From Chloroflexota bacterium (lineage in GTDB: Bacteria; Chloroflexota; Dehalococcoidia; Tepidiformales; Tepidiformaceae), in contig JAKALX010000036.1 in assembly GCA_021823905.1 (NCBI GenBank), positions 1 to 15,546 of the forward strand: a stretch of DNA of 15,546 bases, given 5' to 3'. A model generated the notes under the pieces. The model made no database searches. It worked only from the letters and a program-made list of their open reading frames with translations, and was not told the DNA's origin. The position numbers and the translations under genes were made by a program. How positions within the stretch are numbered: position 1 is the stretch's first letter; each line of letters opens with the position of its first letter. Shown here one piece after another: positions 15,273 through 15,546 of the stretch.

Positions 15273-15546
15273 CTATGCGGCGTTCTCGATCCCCGACACC
15301 AGCGGCGCCCGCGCCACGCCGGCTGACTCGAATCGACGGACGTACTCATCAGCTAAGTCGTGATTCGGCACAAGCACAGCCATAGCGACCCCGGCGACGC
15401 CGACACCCAGCATTAATATTAATACTGGTTCAATAATGGTGGAAAAATTTTTCATCGTATTGTCCACATCGGTCGTGTAATATTCGGCAAGTTCTTTTAA
15501 CATTGATTCCACTTCTCCAGATTGTTCGCCGACCATGATCATTTGT
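15273..15546 (-). CDS. GspF/PilC-type inner-membrane protein, C-terminal fragment (type II secretion or type IV pilus)
   Basis: The frame is open to the right edge, so only the last 91 codons are seen. It reads MIMVGEQSGEVESML, then a helix AEYYTTDVDNTM, then STIIEPVLILMLGVG leading into a single membrane helix that ends AMAVLVP. This is the conserved C-terminal half of GspF/PilC, the inner-membrane platform of type II secretion and type IV pilus machines. After LVP (about 15366) family sequence normally ends within a few residues, but here about 30 further residues (NHDLADEYVRRFESAGV and on) run to TAG at 15275-15273; they do not look like the family and are more GC-rich. Codons before about 15410 from the right edge are AT-rich (TTA, ATA, AAT, TTT), unlike every gene to the left. 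It has no functional link to the cluster. Confidence 0.75.
   Translation of the reverse strand, partial: QMIMVGEQSGEVESMLKELAEYYTTDVDNTMKNFSTIIEPVLILMLGVGVAGVAMAVLVPNHDLADEYVRRFESAGVARAPLVSGIENAA

Noticed and set aside
15411..15453. Perfect AT-rich palindromes (ATTAATATTAAT and GAAAAATTTTTC) as possible operators or origins
   Set aside because: Both fall inside the conserved pilus-protein coding frame and are explained by AT-rich codons for Leu, Ile, Lys, Asn and Phe.
1..15546. CRISPR arrays, tRNA or rRNA genes, insertion sequences
   Set aside because: No regularly spaced repeats, cloverleaf or rRNA-like stretch, and no transposase motif or terminal inverted repeats were seen on either strand.

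Overview
The window is a GC-rich bacterial surface-polysaccharide (O-antigen, capsule or exopolysaccharide) gene cluster. Everything from the left edge to about 15.2 kb is coded on the minus strand, so transcription runs from high to low coordinates. The organism cannot be named from the sequence. High GC, GTG starts, near-exclusive TGA stops and tight packing suggest a free-living high-GC bacterium, possibly a metagenomic contig.

In transcription order the genes are: a 5'-truncated UDP-glucose 6-dehydrogenase (makes UDP-glucuronate); an FkbM-family methyltransferase; a UDP-glucuronate decarboxylase of the UXS type (makes UDP-xylose); a Wzx-like flippase; a Wzy/ligase-like membrane protein; two GT4 glycosyltransferases; a SAM methyltransferase; a third GT4; an asparagine-synthetase-like amidotransferase; a fourth GT4; a SAM methyltransferase broken by one in-frame TGA; a GT2 glycosyltransferase; and a SAM methyltransferase with an N-terminal Trm112-like zinc domain that runs off the left edge. 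Ten of the thirteen junctions are stop/start overlaps (ATGA, GTGA or TGATG), so this looks like one translationally coupled operon. The three gaps are 45, 85 and 6 bases.

Together the genes describe a Wzx/Wzy-type pathway. Two enzymes supply UDP-glucuronate and UDP-xylose, five glycosyltransferases build the repeat unit, four methyltransferases and one amidotransferase could decorate it, and the flippase and polymerase export and polymerise it. No initiating sugar-phosphate transferase, chain-length regulator or outer-membrane export protein lies in the window.

The right end is anomalous. The dehydrogenase loses its homologous sequence at about 15199, some 150 residues short of the family N-terminus. 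After a short GC-rich stretch comes the C-terminal part of a type II secretion/type IV pilus inner-membrane protein (GspF/PilC) with AT-rich codons unlike the rest. This is either a rearrangement or a chimeric contig end.

The most notable points are the single-codon break in the methyltransferase at 1444-1446, the mosaic right end, the co-occurrence of UDP-glucuronate synthesis with an amidotransferase, and a possible hairpin that hides the ribosome binding site of the decarboxylase. I found no RNA genes, CRISPR arrays, insertion sequences or clear terminators.
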